A stretch of DNA of 64,000 nt. It comes from Dryocosmus kuriphilus (Eukaryota; Arthropoda; Insecta; Hymenoptera; Cynipidae). Under the pieces are notes generated by a model that was given only the letters and a program-made list of their open reading frames with translations, made no database searches and was not told the origin of the DNA. The DNA lies in contig CM076197.1 of the NCBI GenBank assembly GCA_038277395.1, forward strand, positions 81,825,951 to 81,889,950, read 5' to 3'. The position numbers and the translations under genes were made by a program. Positions 12,451 through 24,229 of this stretch are shown here, piece by piece (the stretch's first letter is position 1; each line of letters begins with the position of its first letter).

Positions 12451-13054
12451 ATTTTCATTACCTTCAAATACTGTGATAATTTTCTTCCCGCATTGCCAGC
12501 TCTGCAGGAGTTTTAGTTATTCTAATCCTGATGGCACTGCCATTTCCATGTGAGTTGTATAAAATATGCAAAGGAATTTTTTCAATTTAATATCTACTTT
12601 CAATATGAATTAATTGAAGAATCAGAAGTGATTAATAAAATAACCACAATTTACTTTAAAGTTTAGCGTCACTACGCGCACTGAATTTCACTGAGTGAAG
12701 CATCACTATGCATTTGTTTAAAAACTTTCTCACTTCTTCACGAGTACAGAGCGAAGACGATCGGAGACTGCCCTGAACTGCTGAACATAACCTAGGGACG
12801 AGGTTATCGAAGGAAAGGGAAATGCAATAGAAGCATGGAAAACCTCAACTATGATTTTCTAGAAAGTACAGGACAAGATGTATACCACAAAACTTCGCAG
12901 ATTACTATTAATTATGGAGACATATAGTAATTAACTTTTAATAATAACTTAACTAGCAGACAGGTAAGCACGCTTGAAAAGATTAGAGGTGTTTTTTGCG
13001 AAAACAAGTGATATTTGCGGAAACAGTATGGTGGTCACGTGACTTTCAAAATTT

Positions 13055-13215
13055 CATCCTAGAGCGTCGACTTGACCATCGTGAAAAGTCGATTTGATCG
13101 TCTGTGGATAGTCAAGCTGAACATAAATTGAAAGTCGAGCTGACTATATCGTAAAAATTATAGAGGGCCGATCTGACTAACTAGAAAGTCACACCGATTC
13201 TCTAAAGTTTGACTC
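13055..13215. repeat. Second, diverged block of the 22-bp minisatellite
   Basis: GTCGACTTGACCATCGTGAA, AGTCGATTTGATCGTCTG and later GTCGAGCTGACTATATCG are spaced about 22-30 bases apart and match the unit at 12205-12450. The 600 bases between the blocks show no repeat. Confidence 0.65.
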
Positions 13216-14985
13216 TCCAACTTTGACCCTCCAGTTTTCTACGTGTACTAAGACTTGGGTTTATTGTTAGGTCATTTCAAGTCGTAAAATTGGTTCTACC
13301 TATTTCCTCTTTCTTGTATGTAGATTGCTAAGATCCTGGATCATTCTGAACACCCATAGAGACTTCAAGAAGCATCGGGGATGCCTTTCGTTACTTGGAG
13401 AAACTCTACCCATTTGAAATTTTCTCACAATCCTACTGCTGTGTACCAATCTACTCCCATCCTTCTGCTCGTACCTCAAATGTATTGATGATTTTGGAAT
13501 GCTATTTGGATTTATGATGTTTACTATTTTAAGACACCTTATAACTTATCCACCTTGGAGTGGAATTCAAGACTTCAATTATTTGGAAAGGTTTATTGTC
13601 GATCCCCGGCAACGTGAGTGGGACCTTTTTGTCTCAGGCTCGGAATATATCGGTCAACGTTCCTGGTGCCCTGGCTTGATTTTGTATGCTACACTAGAAC
13701 CTTGGTAGCCAGCTCAATTGGACCGAATTGGTTGATCTATAAAATCACCACATTCAGAAGTGAATATTTGTTTTGGGCACGGCACCCCCTCTAACTAGTT
13801 CCGTGACTGCTTCTTCCCGACTCTCAAGGCCCATATCAACGCCAATCACAGACCATTATTCTATAGCCAATTAGGACTCAACCCGTTTCTAAAGAATACA
13901 ATAACGCCTGGAGTTGGCACCTTTTGTCGAGCAGCTTCCGGAACAACAACACCGAGAGTTTTTCCTCTGTTGTGATTTTGAGCTTCCTCAGTCTTAATAT
14001 CGAATTTCAATAATAATTTGTATAATCTTCGATCCTGTTTATAATTCCTGTCATGGTTTTCAATTTTTAAGGTAAAGTTTTATTGGGATCGTTCACATAT
14101 GGCCTCATGCAGATTTTCAGAGATTTTAGACACCCCCTATCCCTTTTCGTGCGTTTTTCCATATACTTATACACGTAAGTCACGCTTCAAACAAAAAACC
14201 TTCCAAAACGTGACGTCATAATATGTGAAAGCTCCCATTACGAAAATTCAGGAAGGATCATTTTCAGTTGTGTGGCCATTTCTTTTTGGTTTGTGATTTG
14301 GTATTTCAATAGATTCAGGTTAGTTATTTGGTACAGAATTGTTGGAGATTTCCTTGAATGGATTAATAGTAATTTTGGTTTATTTTAATTATTTGCTGTT
14401 GAATCTATTTCGATAATCATATTGATTCTATGTATCTGTCCTTCATTCTGATTTTAAATATTTTGTCACCATTTTCCCCCTTAGTTGTCTCCTGGAGTGA
14501 TCCTATGTATAAAATTGTTATCGCTTTCTAAAAAATTTGGATGATTAATTTGTCCTTGAATTAATCTACGTTCCCTAACAGAATTAGTTTCAAATCTAGT
14601 CCTCCTTAACCTTTAAAGTTTGGTTAGTTTATTTAGTGCCAATTATTCGATCTTGGAATACCGGACGAAAGGTCAGTTTTAGTCTTTTAGCCCTTTTTAA
14701 GTTAGTCCGTACTTTGCGATTCAGTTTCTAAACTGATCCAAGAAAGATCTGGCTGTTAGATCTATAAAGTTAAGTATCAGTTCAATTTCCTATTTAAGAT
14801 TTTGTAAGTTTGGTGCCGAATGATTGTGCGTATTGAAAAATATCGTTACTATATGTTATTACCGTTATTATATGTTTCAAAGATCACGAACCAAAATTTT
14901 CTCACAAACGACCCTAAAATATACACTTTCATTCCCGGAGTCTAATTGTGAGGGCGAAAGATGCAAGCACCCCATATTCGTCCAG
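13216..14985. other. No gene supported
   Basis: Mixed sequence. The frames are short (69 codons at 13499-13708, 92 codons at 14824-15102) and none matches a known family on reading. No repeat structure was seen before the foldback that begins near 14990. Confidence 0.5.
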
Positions 14986-14989
14986 CTGG

Positions 14990-16572
14990 GTTGTTGGATA
15001 ATCGGACTTAGAATTTGTAATAACTTCCTAAAATTCGAAGTCCGACTAAGTATGGCCCTGTCAGCATATATAAATTGTCAAATATTTTTAAGAGATAAAT
15101 AAATAAAACTCACCCAATACCCGGGGTCTATGGTACTCCTACACGGAGAGAACAGAATCTTTGTGAGCGCGTGTATCACCCTACCTGTTAGCTCCGTGTG
15201 TTGTAGCACGTATCTGCCACATGAGACACACGGGGTCAGTACGTGAGTGCATGGATTGAATTGGATTGAACACATGCGCCCACGCACTGACGCCGTGAGT
15301 CTCATGTAGCAGATACGTGCTACAACACGGTGAGCTAATAGATAGAGGAACGCACGCGCTCTCTAAGATTATATTTTCTCGGAAAATAATCATTTTACAA
15401 AATGTATAAGCCCAGGCAGAGCAGCCAATAAGAACCGAGTTGCGAGAATGAGAGACTAAATTGCACGAACCATTTTTATAACGCACTATTTTTCGCAGAA
15501 CACCGACACTGTAGGGAAAAAACGTCTTGTACTTCACCTCAAAATAAAATTAATTTTCCAACTGCATCGAAAATTTCGCGATCTGTTACGGTAAAATGCC
15601 AGACTTTTCAGCGGAAATTAAGAAGCCTGGCGTGGAAAAAGGACAGCATCAGTTGTCAACAAAAGCGCGAAAATCATAATCTACTTGACAATTGCGCGTC
15701 GAGCGCGCCTATCGGCCGCCTTACATACTACATTACATAAAGTTACCATTGATGGTAACATGCACCCCTATTATTATTTATTATCGAAGTGTAAGTTCAC
15801 GAACTTGAGCACGTGTTGAACGTCCTCACCTCTCATAAATAAACGAAATAATCTCTCATTTTCAGATACTAGGATTGTAAATTTTTATATTATATTTTTA
15901 TATAAAAAGGAGTACACAAATAAACCATTATTTTGCACGAAAAAATATGTACTTACGTTTTTTCCTCTGCCAGAATACAATAATGTACGCACAATAATAA
16001 TATAAGCACAAAATCAACACGTGCTCGAATTCGTGAAATTCCACTTCGATAATAAATAATAGAGGTGCGCGTTACCATCAATGGTAACTTTATGTAACGT
16101 AGTATGTAAGGCGATCGATAGGCACGCTCGACGCGCAAGTGTCAAGTAGGTTATGACTTTCGCGCTTTTGGTGACAGCTCATGCTATCCTTTTTCCACGC
16201 CGGGCTTCTTAATTTCCATTGAAAAGTCTGGCATTTTACCGCAACAGATCGCGAAATTCTCGATGGAATTCAAAAATTTAAATTTTATTTTGAGGTGAAG
16301 TACAAGCCGCTTTTTTCCCCTACAGTGTCGGTGCTCTGTGAAAAATAGTGATTTACAAGTGTGGTTCGTGTGATTTAGTCTCTCATTCTCGTAATGTGGT
16401 TCCTATTGGCTTCTCTGCCTGGACTTCTACATTCTGGAAAATGATTATTTTCCGAGAGAATAATCATTTTTCCTGAAAAGGGACTAGTACTTCAATTCCG
16501 CTTGACATTAGGAGTACGATAGACCCCAGGAAATTATTACAAATTCTAAGTCCGATTATCCAATATCCTTAA
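14990..16572. mobile_element. Long foldback (inverted-repeat) element
   Basis: The left arm (about 14990-15830) and the right arm (about 15990-16572) are inverted copies. Landmarks are GATAATCGGACTTAGAATTT near 15000 against its complement near 16540-16555, CCAGGCAGAG near 15415 against CTCTGCCTGG near 16413, the ACCGACACTGTAGGG stretch near 15500 against its complement near 16320, and AGTTACCATTGATGGTAACA near 15740 against its complement near 16075. The left arm has extra sequence at about 15025-15345. No coding capacity is evident. This is typical of a foldback or large MITE-like DNA element. Confidence 0.8.
15198..15332. repeat. Nested palindrome in the left arm of the foldback
   Basis: TGTTGTAGCACGTATCTGCC, then ACATGAGACACACGG and GTCAGTACGTGAGTGCA, are followed after about 25 bases by the inverted partner ending ATACGTGCTACAACAC. 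The arms are about 53 bases with a few mismatches. The right arm of the larger foldback lacks it, so it is probably a later insertion. Confidence 0.8.
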
Positions 16573-16629
16573 AACGAAAATTCTTCTTTATCAAAAGCTC
16601 GTATTTATATTGCTACTTAAGTATGAGCA

Positions 16630-18235
16630 TGAGCGCGAAATATGAGCGCGCCCAGGGCGCGCGTCTGTCGAAGCTCGCGCTTCGCGCTCGATACATTATT
16701 TATCTCGCGCTACGGGGTCGGTGTTTGTACATCCCCCCACACTTGTGCGTATAGACCTTTTATACTTAAAGATCGAAACCACTGGCAAGTGTAATATGCT
16801 AATTATGAATTTATTGTTAAAGCTCTTTCGGCTTTAACAAATACATTCTCATCACGTGTCTCGCTCTTCGCACTCGAATAAAGTTTGTCCAAAACGTGAC
16901 ATTTCTTTTGCAGTTTGAGTGAAAGTAAATTTTTTTAATTTTTAGTAATATTTTTCGCGATTATAAGAAAAACTATGAGTCCTATAAAAAAATGGTCTGA
17001 AGGAAATATGTAAATCTTTTTGAGGTGAATAATTTTTCTCCTAAACAAATATCGAACCTCGTATAGTTTCACTGGAAAATTTAATTCTTGATTTTTAATA
17101 ACATTTTTCATGATTAAAGAAAAACTATATGCGTTTTAAAAAAAAAGTATAACGGACATTTTTAGATCTTTTTAAAATAAAAAGCTTCTCTTCTTAACAT
17201 TTTTTTTTTGTATCTCGCACTATAGTTTGTTGGGAAAATTGAATTCTTGATTTTTAATAACAACATTGTTGACCATTAAAACGAAAAACAGGAACCGTAC
17301 ATAAAATTTTCGAATTCCTTAAAAAAGGTGGCTTAAAAATTTTGAAAATGCTATACTTATTTAAATTTTGGTCCAATATGGCTGGCTAACGAATTCGACC
17401 TTCATTTTTCCGCACTGCAAAAGTGCACCAAAGGCCAATTCAATATATTAATTCTTTCAAAAGTATCGTGCACATAGACAGACGTAGATGAAGACAGACA
17501 CATGAGCAAAAATCTGTTTTTTGGGTTTAAAGGGTCTCAAAACGAGGAGATTTAACAAAAACGGGGGAGGTAAAATTGTACACAAATTTAATACTTTCTC
17601 TGACGAGAATGTAAAAATTTGATTTTTCAGCCATACTAGGTAAAAAAATGTTAAAATTCACGTTTTTGATATACCTTAATCGAGTGCCAAGCGCGAGAAA
17701 CATGATGAGAATGTGCCTGCGTAGCGGGCAGATTTTTCAATAACATTTAATAACTTTTTATTAACTTTTAAGTCATGTTTTTTTTCTTCATTAAAACAAT
17801 TATTAAACGTTTCATCAAAAAACTATGCGTTAATTCAAAAAATGGTGTGAAGCAAATTTGTAGGTGAATAATTCTGCTTCTTAATATTTTATCATATATC
17901 ACATAGTTTTGCTGAAAAGCGGATTTCTTTATATTTAATCAAATATTTCAAGAATAACTAAAAAACTATGCATCATTACAAAAAAATGATAGAAAGCAAA
18001 TTTTTAGATTGAGGTGAACAACTTTCTTTATTGTCATTTCTTTCGTATCTCGTATAGTTTGTCGGGAAATTTGAATTTTTGATTTTGCAAAGAATTTATG
18101 ATGAATAAAACCAGAACCGCTGGTCAGAAGCCGTTCGTTAAAGAACTCGTCCTTTCTTTTTACGGCTTAAAAAAGTGTGCCAAAGCACAATCCAATCAGT
18201 TCAATATGAATGTTCTTAAAAATTCTTTTAATCTA
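16630..18235 (-). mobile_element. Rearranged copies of the GC-hairpin repeat family
   Basis: 16630-17617 is a minus-strand copy: it begins with the GCGCGCCC and CGCTTCGCGCTCG hairpins of the family's 3' part and ends with the family's 5' start (GAGAATGTAAAA read from the other strand). At 17690-17745 an isolated plus-strand 3' end follows (GATGAGAATGTGCCTGCG, hairpin, poly-T), and 17750-18235 is another minus-strand piece with the GAACTCGTCCTTTCTTTTTA block. The arrangement is a mosaic. No open frame of note is present. Confidence 0.65.
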
Positions 18236-18984
18236 TCTGATAGGTGAAATAAAACACCTCATTTTTAATTGGATGAGGAAAGCCACTACATTTCTATTCG
18301 TTTTGAGTAGTTTTAAAGTTTTCTTGTCTTTTACAGGTTTTGTGCACCATTCTCTGTGAATTAGGTCCTCCACTAAAGCATTTATCATCAGAAAACAAAA
18401 TTTTGACTAAATATTACTTTATTCCTCTTCATTCTTATTTTATAATTAAAATTATAATTACTTCAACTAATCTCTGGGTTTTAATTAATTGAAAAGCAAA
18501 AATAGGCGTTTCATTTTCAAAATCCGAGCAAAACACAGGGTAGAGAAACAACCGAGAGTTGTGTTGAAGATAGAATGTTCGCCGTAATTCGCTAGGTCGT
18601 AGAACCTGGCGGCTACTCGGACTGACATAGCATGGCGTGGCGGTTCCATACCATCTATACCTAGAGCAGAGAAATCGTAAGCTGCTTAAGGACTTAACGG
18701 ACCCGATGGAAATTCTACACTCGCCTGCATAGTTCCGCTTTTCGCTTTCCGGTTTACGCATTAGTGACGACTGCTTCGAAAATTTGACAATAATATTCCA
18801 CGCGCGGAAACCTCTCATCCTCACCAATTGTTTTTCTATAAAAAAATTCCGCATCATGCATGCAAATATGTTGCATAAACTGATGATGGGGCAAAATCCT
18901 GTATGGAAAAATTATATTGATGATAGTATCCCAGACATTTATTGATACATATATGATTTTAAATGTGTTGATCAGGTAGGAATA
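18236..18984. other. No gene supported
   Basis: Unassigned sequence. A 140-codon frame on the minus strand (18435-18857) shows no recognisable motif. Confidence 0.45.
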
Positions 18985-20430
18985 TATGTAAATAGTATGT
19001 ATATAGAATAACGACTAGAAATCAAGGTTATCCTATATAAATATACTAAGTTTTACAATAACATGGGTGATAATGTTAACATAACCAAGAAGCCTATCGC
19101 ATGTTTCAGAATAGTAGTTCATACAAAGATTAAGGTCTTCCTCAATTTTTAGGTTTTTTTAAAAAGAATTATAAGAAAATAAAATGCCATAGTTAGCATT
19201 ATTACACCACTAATTGTGCTTTACATGTGGATTTTTGATATTTTAGACGGACAATAACATTTTACGTGCCATGATGTTCGGGCAACGTCTACAGGAAAGG
19301 ACTAAAAACGATATGGTTACATCGAGTATACAAATGTTAAAATGGCGTAGACGCGCTAAAATTCAAACTGATATGGTTACATCAAGTATGCAAACGTTAA
19401 AATGGCGTAGAAGCGCTAAAATTCAAATTCGATGTATGTATAATTATTTTTAAATTTTACATAAACGAAGATCTAACATAATTGTCGTAAAGAAACTATG
19501 TAATTAAGGTTTGTTGAAATTAAGTTAGTGTAATATAAATTATAATCAGAATATATAAGAATTATTATCATATCGTGTAAAAATGTTACCTATATAATTT
19601 ATAATTTCATGGTGTAGATAAAATTAGGCTATGGTAAATTTGGTTTAAATATTCGACTTCAGATCTTTTATTGACGGAGTTTTGATTTTTAACGATAAAA
19701 AACATCTCCTTGAAGTTTCTTTTTTAATAATTTTGTTCATAACTCAGAATTTAATAATTTAATTATAAAAAAAGAAACTTCAAGAAGATGTTTTTTATCG
19801 TTAAAAATCAAAACTCCGTCAATAAAAGATCTGAAGTCGAATATTTAAACCACATTTACCATAGTCTAATTTTATCTACACCATGAAATTATAAATTGTA
19901 TAGGTAACATTTTTACACGATATGATAATAATTCTTATATATTCTGATTATAATTTATATTACACTAACTTAATTTCAACAAACCTTAATTACGACAATT
20001 ATGTTAGATCTTCGTTTATGTAAAATTTAAATATAAATTATACCTACATCGAATTTGAATTTTAGCGCGTCTACGCCATTTTAACATTTATATACTCGAT
20101 GTAACCATATCGTTTTTAGTCCCTTCCTGTGGACGTTGCCTGAACATCATGGCACGTAAAATGTTATTGTCCGTCTAAAATATCAAAAATACACATGTAA
20201 AGCACAGTTAGTGGTGTAATAATGCTAACTATGGCATTTTATTTTCTTATAATTCTTTTTAAAAAAACCCAAAAATTGAGGATGACCTCAATCTTTGTAT
20301 GTACTACTACTCTGAAACATGCGGTAAGCTTTTTGGTTATGTTAACATTATCATCCATATTATTGTAAAACTTAGTATATTTATGTACGATAACCTTTAT
20401 TTTTTAGTCATTATTCTATATACTATATAC
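18985..20430. mobile_element. Long foldback element, arms about 700 bp
   Basis: The two arms are inverted copies meeting at about 19735. Near the centre TTGACGGAGTTTTGATTTTT pairs with AAAAATCAAAACTCCGTCAA. Outward, the arms stay alignable to AGTATGTATATAGAATAACG (about 18995) against its complement at about 20415. The left arm has two copies of a 60-base unit and the right arm only one. The right arm continues into a hammerhead-like motif that the left arm lacks. No protein of its own is recognisable. Confidence 0.85.
19310..19429 (+). repeat. 60-bp tandem duplication inside the left foldback arm
   Basis: Two consecutive 60-base units, each beginning GATATGGTTACATC and ending GCTAAAATTCAAA, keep an open frame (20 residues per unit, MVTSSIQMLKWRRRAKIQTD in the first). 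The right arm has one unit, so the duplication arose after the palindrome formed, or was lost on one side. Confidence 0.85.
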
Positions 20431-20465
20431 CTGAAGAGGCCCTTCTTCGGAGAGTGAAAGCTTGT
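20431..20465 (+). ncRNA. Hammerhead-like motif at the right end of the foldback
   Basis: CTGAAGA (fits CUGANGA) is followed by GGCCCTTCTTCGGAGAGT and then GAAAGCTT. Stem III would be the self-complementary AGCT. Stem II is weakened by mismatches and a G-U closing pair, so this copy may be inactive. It is very similar to the motif at 23333. Confidence 0.4.
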
Positions 20466-21769
20466 TTTCAACAATAAACAATTATTATACGATCAGTAAA
20501 TCGGCACTACAACATCTATATACATTTATTGATCCATTTTAGCTTATATTACTAAGGATAATTGCAATGGGGTTAAAAAGATGAATAACGAGAGAGAAAA
20601 TAAAAAGAGATTAATGAGAAAGATAATATGAAAGTAGAGCAAATTTGAAAGAAGAGTCGAGTATCATGAAAGATAAGGAGCTGATCCTTACAATTAGTCA
20701 GATTAGCATTAACTTCGTGTACAAATCACAAAAGCCCTTTGTCGGATTTTACGAAATGGAGCTTTTTACTTTAATATTCTGAGAATGCAAATCTCATTGG
20801 GAATTTTTTTCATTAGTGGACACTAATTAATGTCACTAATTAGGGTGAGAGCCGCCAACAGAGGGATAAAATATAACCAAAAAAAAGTGAGATATAGAAA
20901 GGAAAGCTGAAAGGAGTAGAATATTTTTAGAGATATAATAGCAGTAAATATGAAATTATTCGATGACACGAATTAGTTTGAAAATTTTGCATATGATTAC
21001 AGAATTAATTGCTGAATCTCGCATGACCGGATAATGTGACGTTTGCACGAGTTGCGTGTATTTGTCACTGGCGTTATTCCTGAAGCTCGATTTGTAAGGT
21101 TTACTTAGCAATTTGTAATTTGCGATCTATACAACCCAGGCCAGCAATCCTCGATGCTCCCCTCTCATTTAGTTTACAGTCCTCTCAACTCCATCAGTCT
21201 TTTTTTCACCCTCGTTTTCTACATTTTTTCTCGTCAAATATTCGCAATGATTCACGTTGTTGTTCATCATGACTACATTATATCCTGTGATCGAGCGACC
21301 TGATTCATTTTTCATATAAATCCGAGCTTCAAAAAACAGATACGAAACGAGATGTTTACATTATTTACTGTGCAGTGACGTGAAAGCAGATAGCACTTTA
21401 GAAAGATATTTTCAAATATCAGCTATACTCTACTGTCACTTTACATATAATGCGTATTGATTTCAATCGATTTCTAGAAATTCAGGACATTTTAAAAGAT
21501 TTCAAAACATTTCACAAAAATTGCAAAAGACTTCACATTGAGTTTAACCCCAAAGTACTTGTATATCCATTTTTATTACGATTTCCGTTTTGGTAATGTC
21601 CTACGGTTATTTCAAGCCCAAAAAAAGTCGTTAGGTTTATTTTGAGAAAAATGATAATTTCTTTCTTAAAAATGAAAATTTTCGTTTTTATCGAAACCCA
21701 TGCAATACGAAAAAATTATATAGATATAAAATGTTCCCCTGTCTAAAATCTATAAAATTATGCTTATTA
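20466..21769. other. No gene supported
   Basis: Unassigned, AT-rich sequence with a purine-rich patch at 20580-20640. No frame above 60 codons and no clear repeat was seen. Confidence 0.5.
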
Positions 21770-21934
21770 TACGAGGGTTGGTTGAAAAGTAATGCCTTCG
21801 ACCCTGTACAGTTCTAATGGGCAGAGTCACTGAATGAATAAGGTCTCGTTTGAAAGCGTGGCTTGCCTACCTTAGTACAGTCCAAGAATTATCCAGGTAC
21901 ACATCTTCTTCATGAAGTTATCGATTTTCAATGG

Positions 21935-22487
21935 AAACGTTTTCCGAAGTGCGGTAAAGCAGCGCGCGGTCATCGATTTCTTGACCACAGAGAACCAGTC
22001 GCCGATTGAAATATTCATAGATGTTTACGAAATAAAAAGCAATCAGTGAAAAAAAAATCAATGGAGTATCGCTATGACTCATTACCATCTTCAAAAACAT
22101 TTAAAAGTTCACTATCTTCTGAAAAAGTGATGATAACCACCTTCTGGGATTAAGAAGGACGCATTTATATGCTTAATCTTTTCCAAAAGGTACTACAATT
22201 AACTCTGAAAGGTACTGCAAGACTCTGAAAATAATAAAAATCAGAATTCGTCGAATAAGACTTGAACAGGTTTTTATTCCAATACGACAAAGCGACCACA
22301 TTGCAGGGCCGCGACTACAGAGCGGCTGAAGTCGTTGAAGTTCGAAATCGTTCTACATTCTGCTTACAGCCTAGATTTGGCTCCAACTAACTACTATTTG
22401 TTTCCAAAATTCAAGGGACAAAAATTCGACTCGGAAGCGGAAGTAAAAGCAACATACCTAATAAAGGAATAATTAAGCTCAATTTAT
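21935..22487 (+). pseudogene. Mariner transposase remnant
   Basis: Pieces of a mariner transposase are readable on the plus strand. Near 21940 NVFRSAVKQRAVIDFLTTEN is the N-terminal helix-turn-helix region. Near 22110 SEKVMITTFWD followed by a stop matches the block just before the second catalytic region. Near 22370 SLDLAPTNYYLFPKFKGQKF carries the third catalytic aspartate region (SPDLAP-type) with its D kept. The part with the first catalytic aspartate is missing and frames change at least twice. It cannot encode an active enzyme. The SINE inserted just downstream, in what was the 3' part of the gene. Confidence 0.8.
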
Positions 22488-22510
22488 GCGTTTTAACTAT
22501 TTCAGTATTT

Positions 22511-22833
22511 AAGAGCCTCGGTGGCTCAGGTGGTAGCGCGTCGGCCTTTCTAAGCAAGAGGTCCGGGGTTCTATTCCTGAGCCGAGTACCAATGGAATTT
22601 TCTATGTACTTGTACCGAGGCTCTCATGGTTCGAAACCCACGTTAAACTGCAGGACCCCTCATAAAGGGGCCAGTGATCTTGCGGGGAAGATGCTTCATG
22701 TCGAGGGGCATATTGCTCAGGCGTCACTGGGCGATTTTGAGAGACTAAGGAAGTTGTAAAATTTTTTTGGAATTGTTCTGTAAGACTCTCAAAACCCGTA
22801 AAAGGGAGGGAGTATAAGCTAGTATATAAGAAG
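22511..22833 (+). mobile_element. tRNA-derived SINE with 16-bp target duplication
   Basis: The head (about 22513-22587) looks like a tRNA gene: an A-box-like GTGGCTCAGGTGG and a B-box-like GGTTCTATTCC with the spacing expected of an internal RNA polymerase III promoter. A unique body of about 200 bases follows, then a 3' tail CTCTCAAAACCCGTAAAAGG ending in TATAAG-like repeats. The copy is flanked by perfect 16-base duplications AACTATTTCAGTATTT at 22495-22510 and 22834-22849. It inserted into the mariner. The tail matches the LINE 3' end at 7616-7660, so that LINE family probably mobilised it. Confidence 0.93.
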
Positions 22834-23332
22834 AACTATTTCAGTATTTCTATTTTTAGTTAAATTTACAGGAAGGCGTTACTTTTCAACCAACCCTCGT
22901 ATCAAGCAATAAAATTTTCTTGTTATATTTCTTTCTAGGACGTTTCGCGGTTACTTTAAGATAGAAAAAAATGTTTTTAAAAAAGTTGTTTAGGTTTCTT
23001 GACCAGGGTGATTATAATTATAAAGATATAGGTTAATTTAAGTTAAGGAAAGTTGGCTTCTTTCTCTTCCCCCCGAAATCTCGGGATGGAAACATGTGCT
23101 GGTCCACCTTTTAAACATTTTTCAAAACAATTGCTCCAATCGTGGGGGAAAGGGACACAAAAAACTGTCAGTTTTTAACAAAAAATTTATATCATGGATA
23201 TTTATCCTATGTGAAATGTATACGTCTTTCGTATTTGTGTGATTATGCACATTGCTCGTAAAGCATTCCATTAGCAATTAAAATAACATAGACTTTGACA
23301 ATAAAAAAACATCGTACTTTTACTTTAATATG

Positions 23333-23366
23333 CTGAAGAGGCCCTTCATAGAGGGACGAAAGCTTC
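23333..23366 (+). ncRNA. Hammerhead-like motif
   Basis: CTGAAGA is followed by a possible stem II (G..CCCT with AGGG..C, loop between) and then GAAAGCTT. A G-A mismatch sits at the second pair. Stem III would be the self-complementary AGCT, as in dimer-type minimal hammerheads. Nearby coding sequence of a Penelope element was not found, so this may be a solo 3' end. Confidence 0.45.
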
Positions 23367-24055
23367 TTCTCTATATTCAATCAAATTTATGAACCAGTAG
23401 AATAAAAACCTACATCTTTATAAAAAAAATTTAAGTTCTAGTTGCGTTCTAGTTACTCTATACGATTACTCTTCATGTATATTAATAAGTATTAAAGGTA
23501 TTATAATATTGAAATAGCAATTTAATTGGAGGAATGTTGGTTTTAAAACAGAACTGCAACTAATATTCTTAAAGATTAAACAAAATATTTATCTTCCTCA
23601 CTAATATGGTATGCAGTTTTACTTTCTGTTCAAGTAAAAATAAGGAAGTGGAGTAAAAAATAAAAAAAATTTTACACGAAAGGAAAAAAACTTTTTTTTC
23701 TTTTGAATAATAATAATGAGATCGTAAGACCGAAACAACTTAAAGATTTTCGACCCTAGGAAAACTAATTTTCGAAAAGGTAAGGACTTTAGGTTAATAC
23801 AAATTAATTGTAGAACAACTTGAACTTTATCATCTTTTTCTACCCTAAAGTGACCGTCAGACATCCCAAAAAGAAATACAAGAACGAGAATTTTTCTTTA
23901 CAGATTTTTTAGACCTAACATCAATTAAGAAAAATTAAGTTTTAAAAACCTTTTTGTCTCCGTTTTCAAACTTAGGAATTTCCCTAATTGTATGGAATAT
24001 GTATTTTTCACAACACCTCTATGGAAATCTCAATGTTCAGCGCCTGTAGAGCGGG

Positions 24056-24198
24056 GAGAAAAAGAGTATTTTCATACCTGTGACGCAGCGGTATGAAAAA
24101 TTTTAAATGTCAGTTGTCTCTGTCTTTTGCCGTTTTTCGGAGAGAGATGGAGCAATTGAGTTGGGATGATTGAGTACCTAGTAGAACGTTTGTGGCGC
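24056..24198. repeat. Left copy of a direct repeat flanking a foldback element
   Basis: The block from GGGGAGAAAAAGAGTATTTT to TAGTAGAACGTTTG recurs in the same orientation at about 25999-26146, with CTGTCTTTTGCCGTT and GGAGAGAGATGGA shared. The two copies bracket the foldback at 24230-25722 at distances of about 30 and 275 bases. Confidence 0.8.
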
Positions 24199-24229
24199 CA
24201 CCACGGCAATCATAAGAGACGAATAGGGG

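Larger units (their letters stand above)
21772..22899 (+). mobile_element. Mariner element, inactive, interrupted by a SINE
   Basis: The ends are inverted copies: CGAGGGTTGGTTGAAAAGTA from 21772 and its complement ending at 22899, with about 26 of 28 bases matching. Each is flanked by TA (21770-21771 and 22900-22901), the mariner target duplication. Length is 1128 bases including a 323-base SINE and its 16-base duplication, leaving about 790 bases of mariner, so the element also has internal deletions. Confidence 0.88.

Noticed and set aside
18435..18857. 140-codon minus-strand frame as a host gene
   Set aside because: No recognisable domain, no repeat or splice support, and a length possible by chance in this window.
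22513..22587. A genuine tRNA gene
   Set aside because: It has A- and B-box-like sequences, but it is fused to a SINE body and tail with target duplications, so it is a SINE head.
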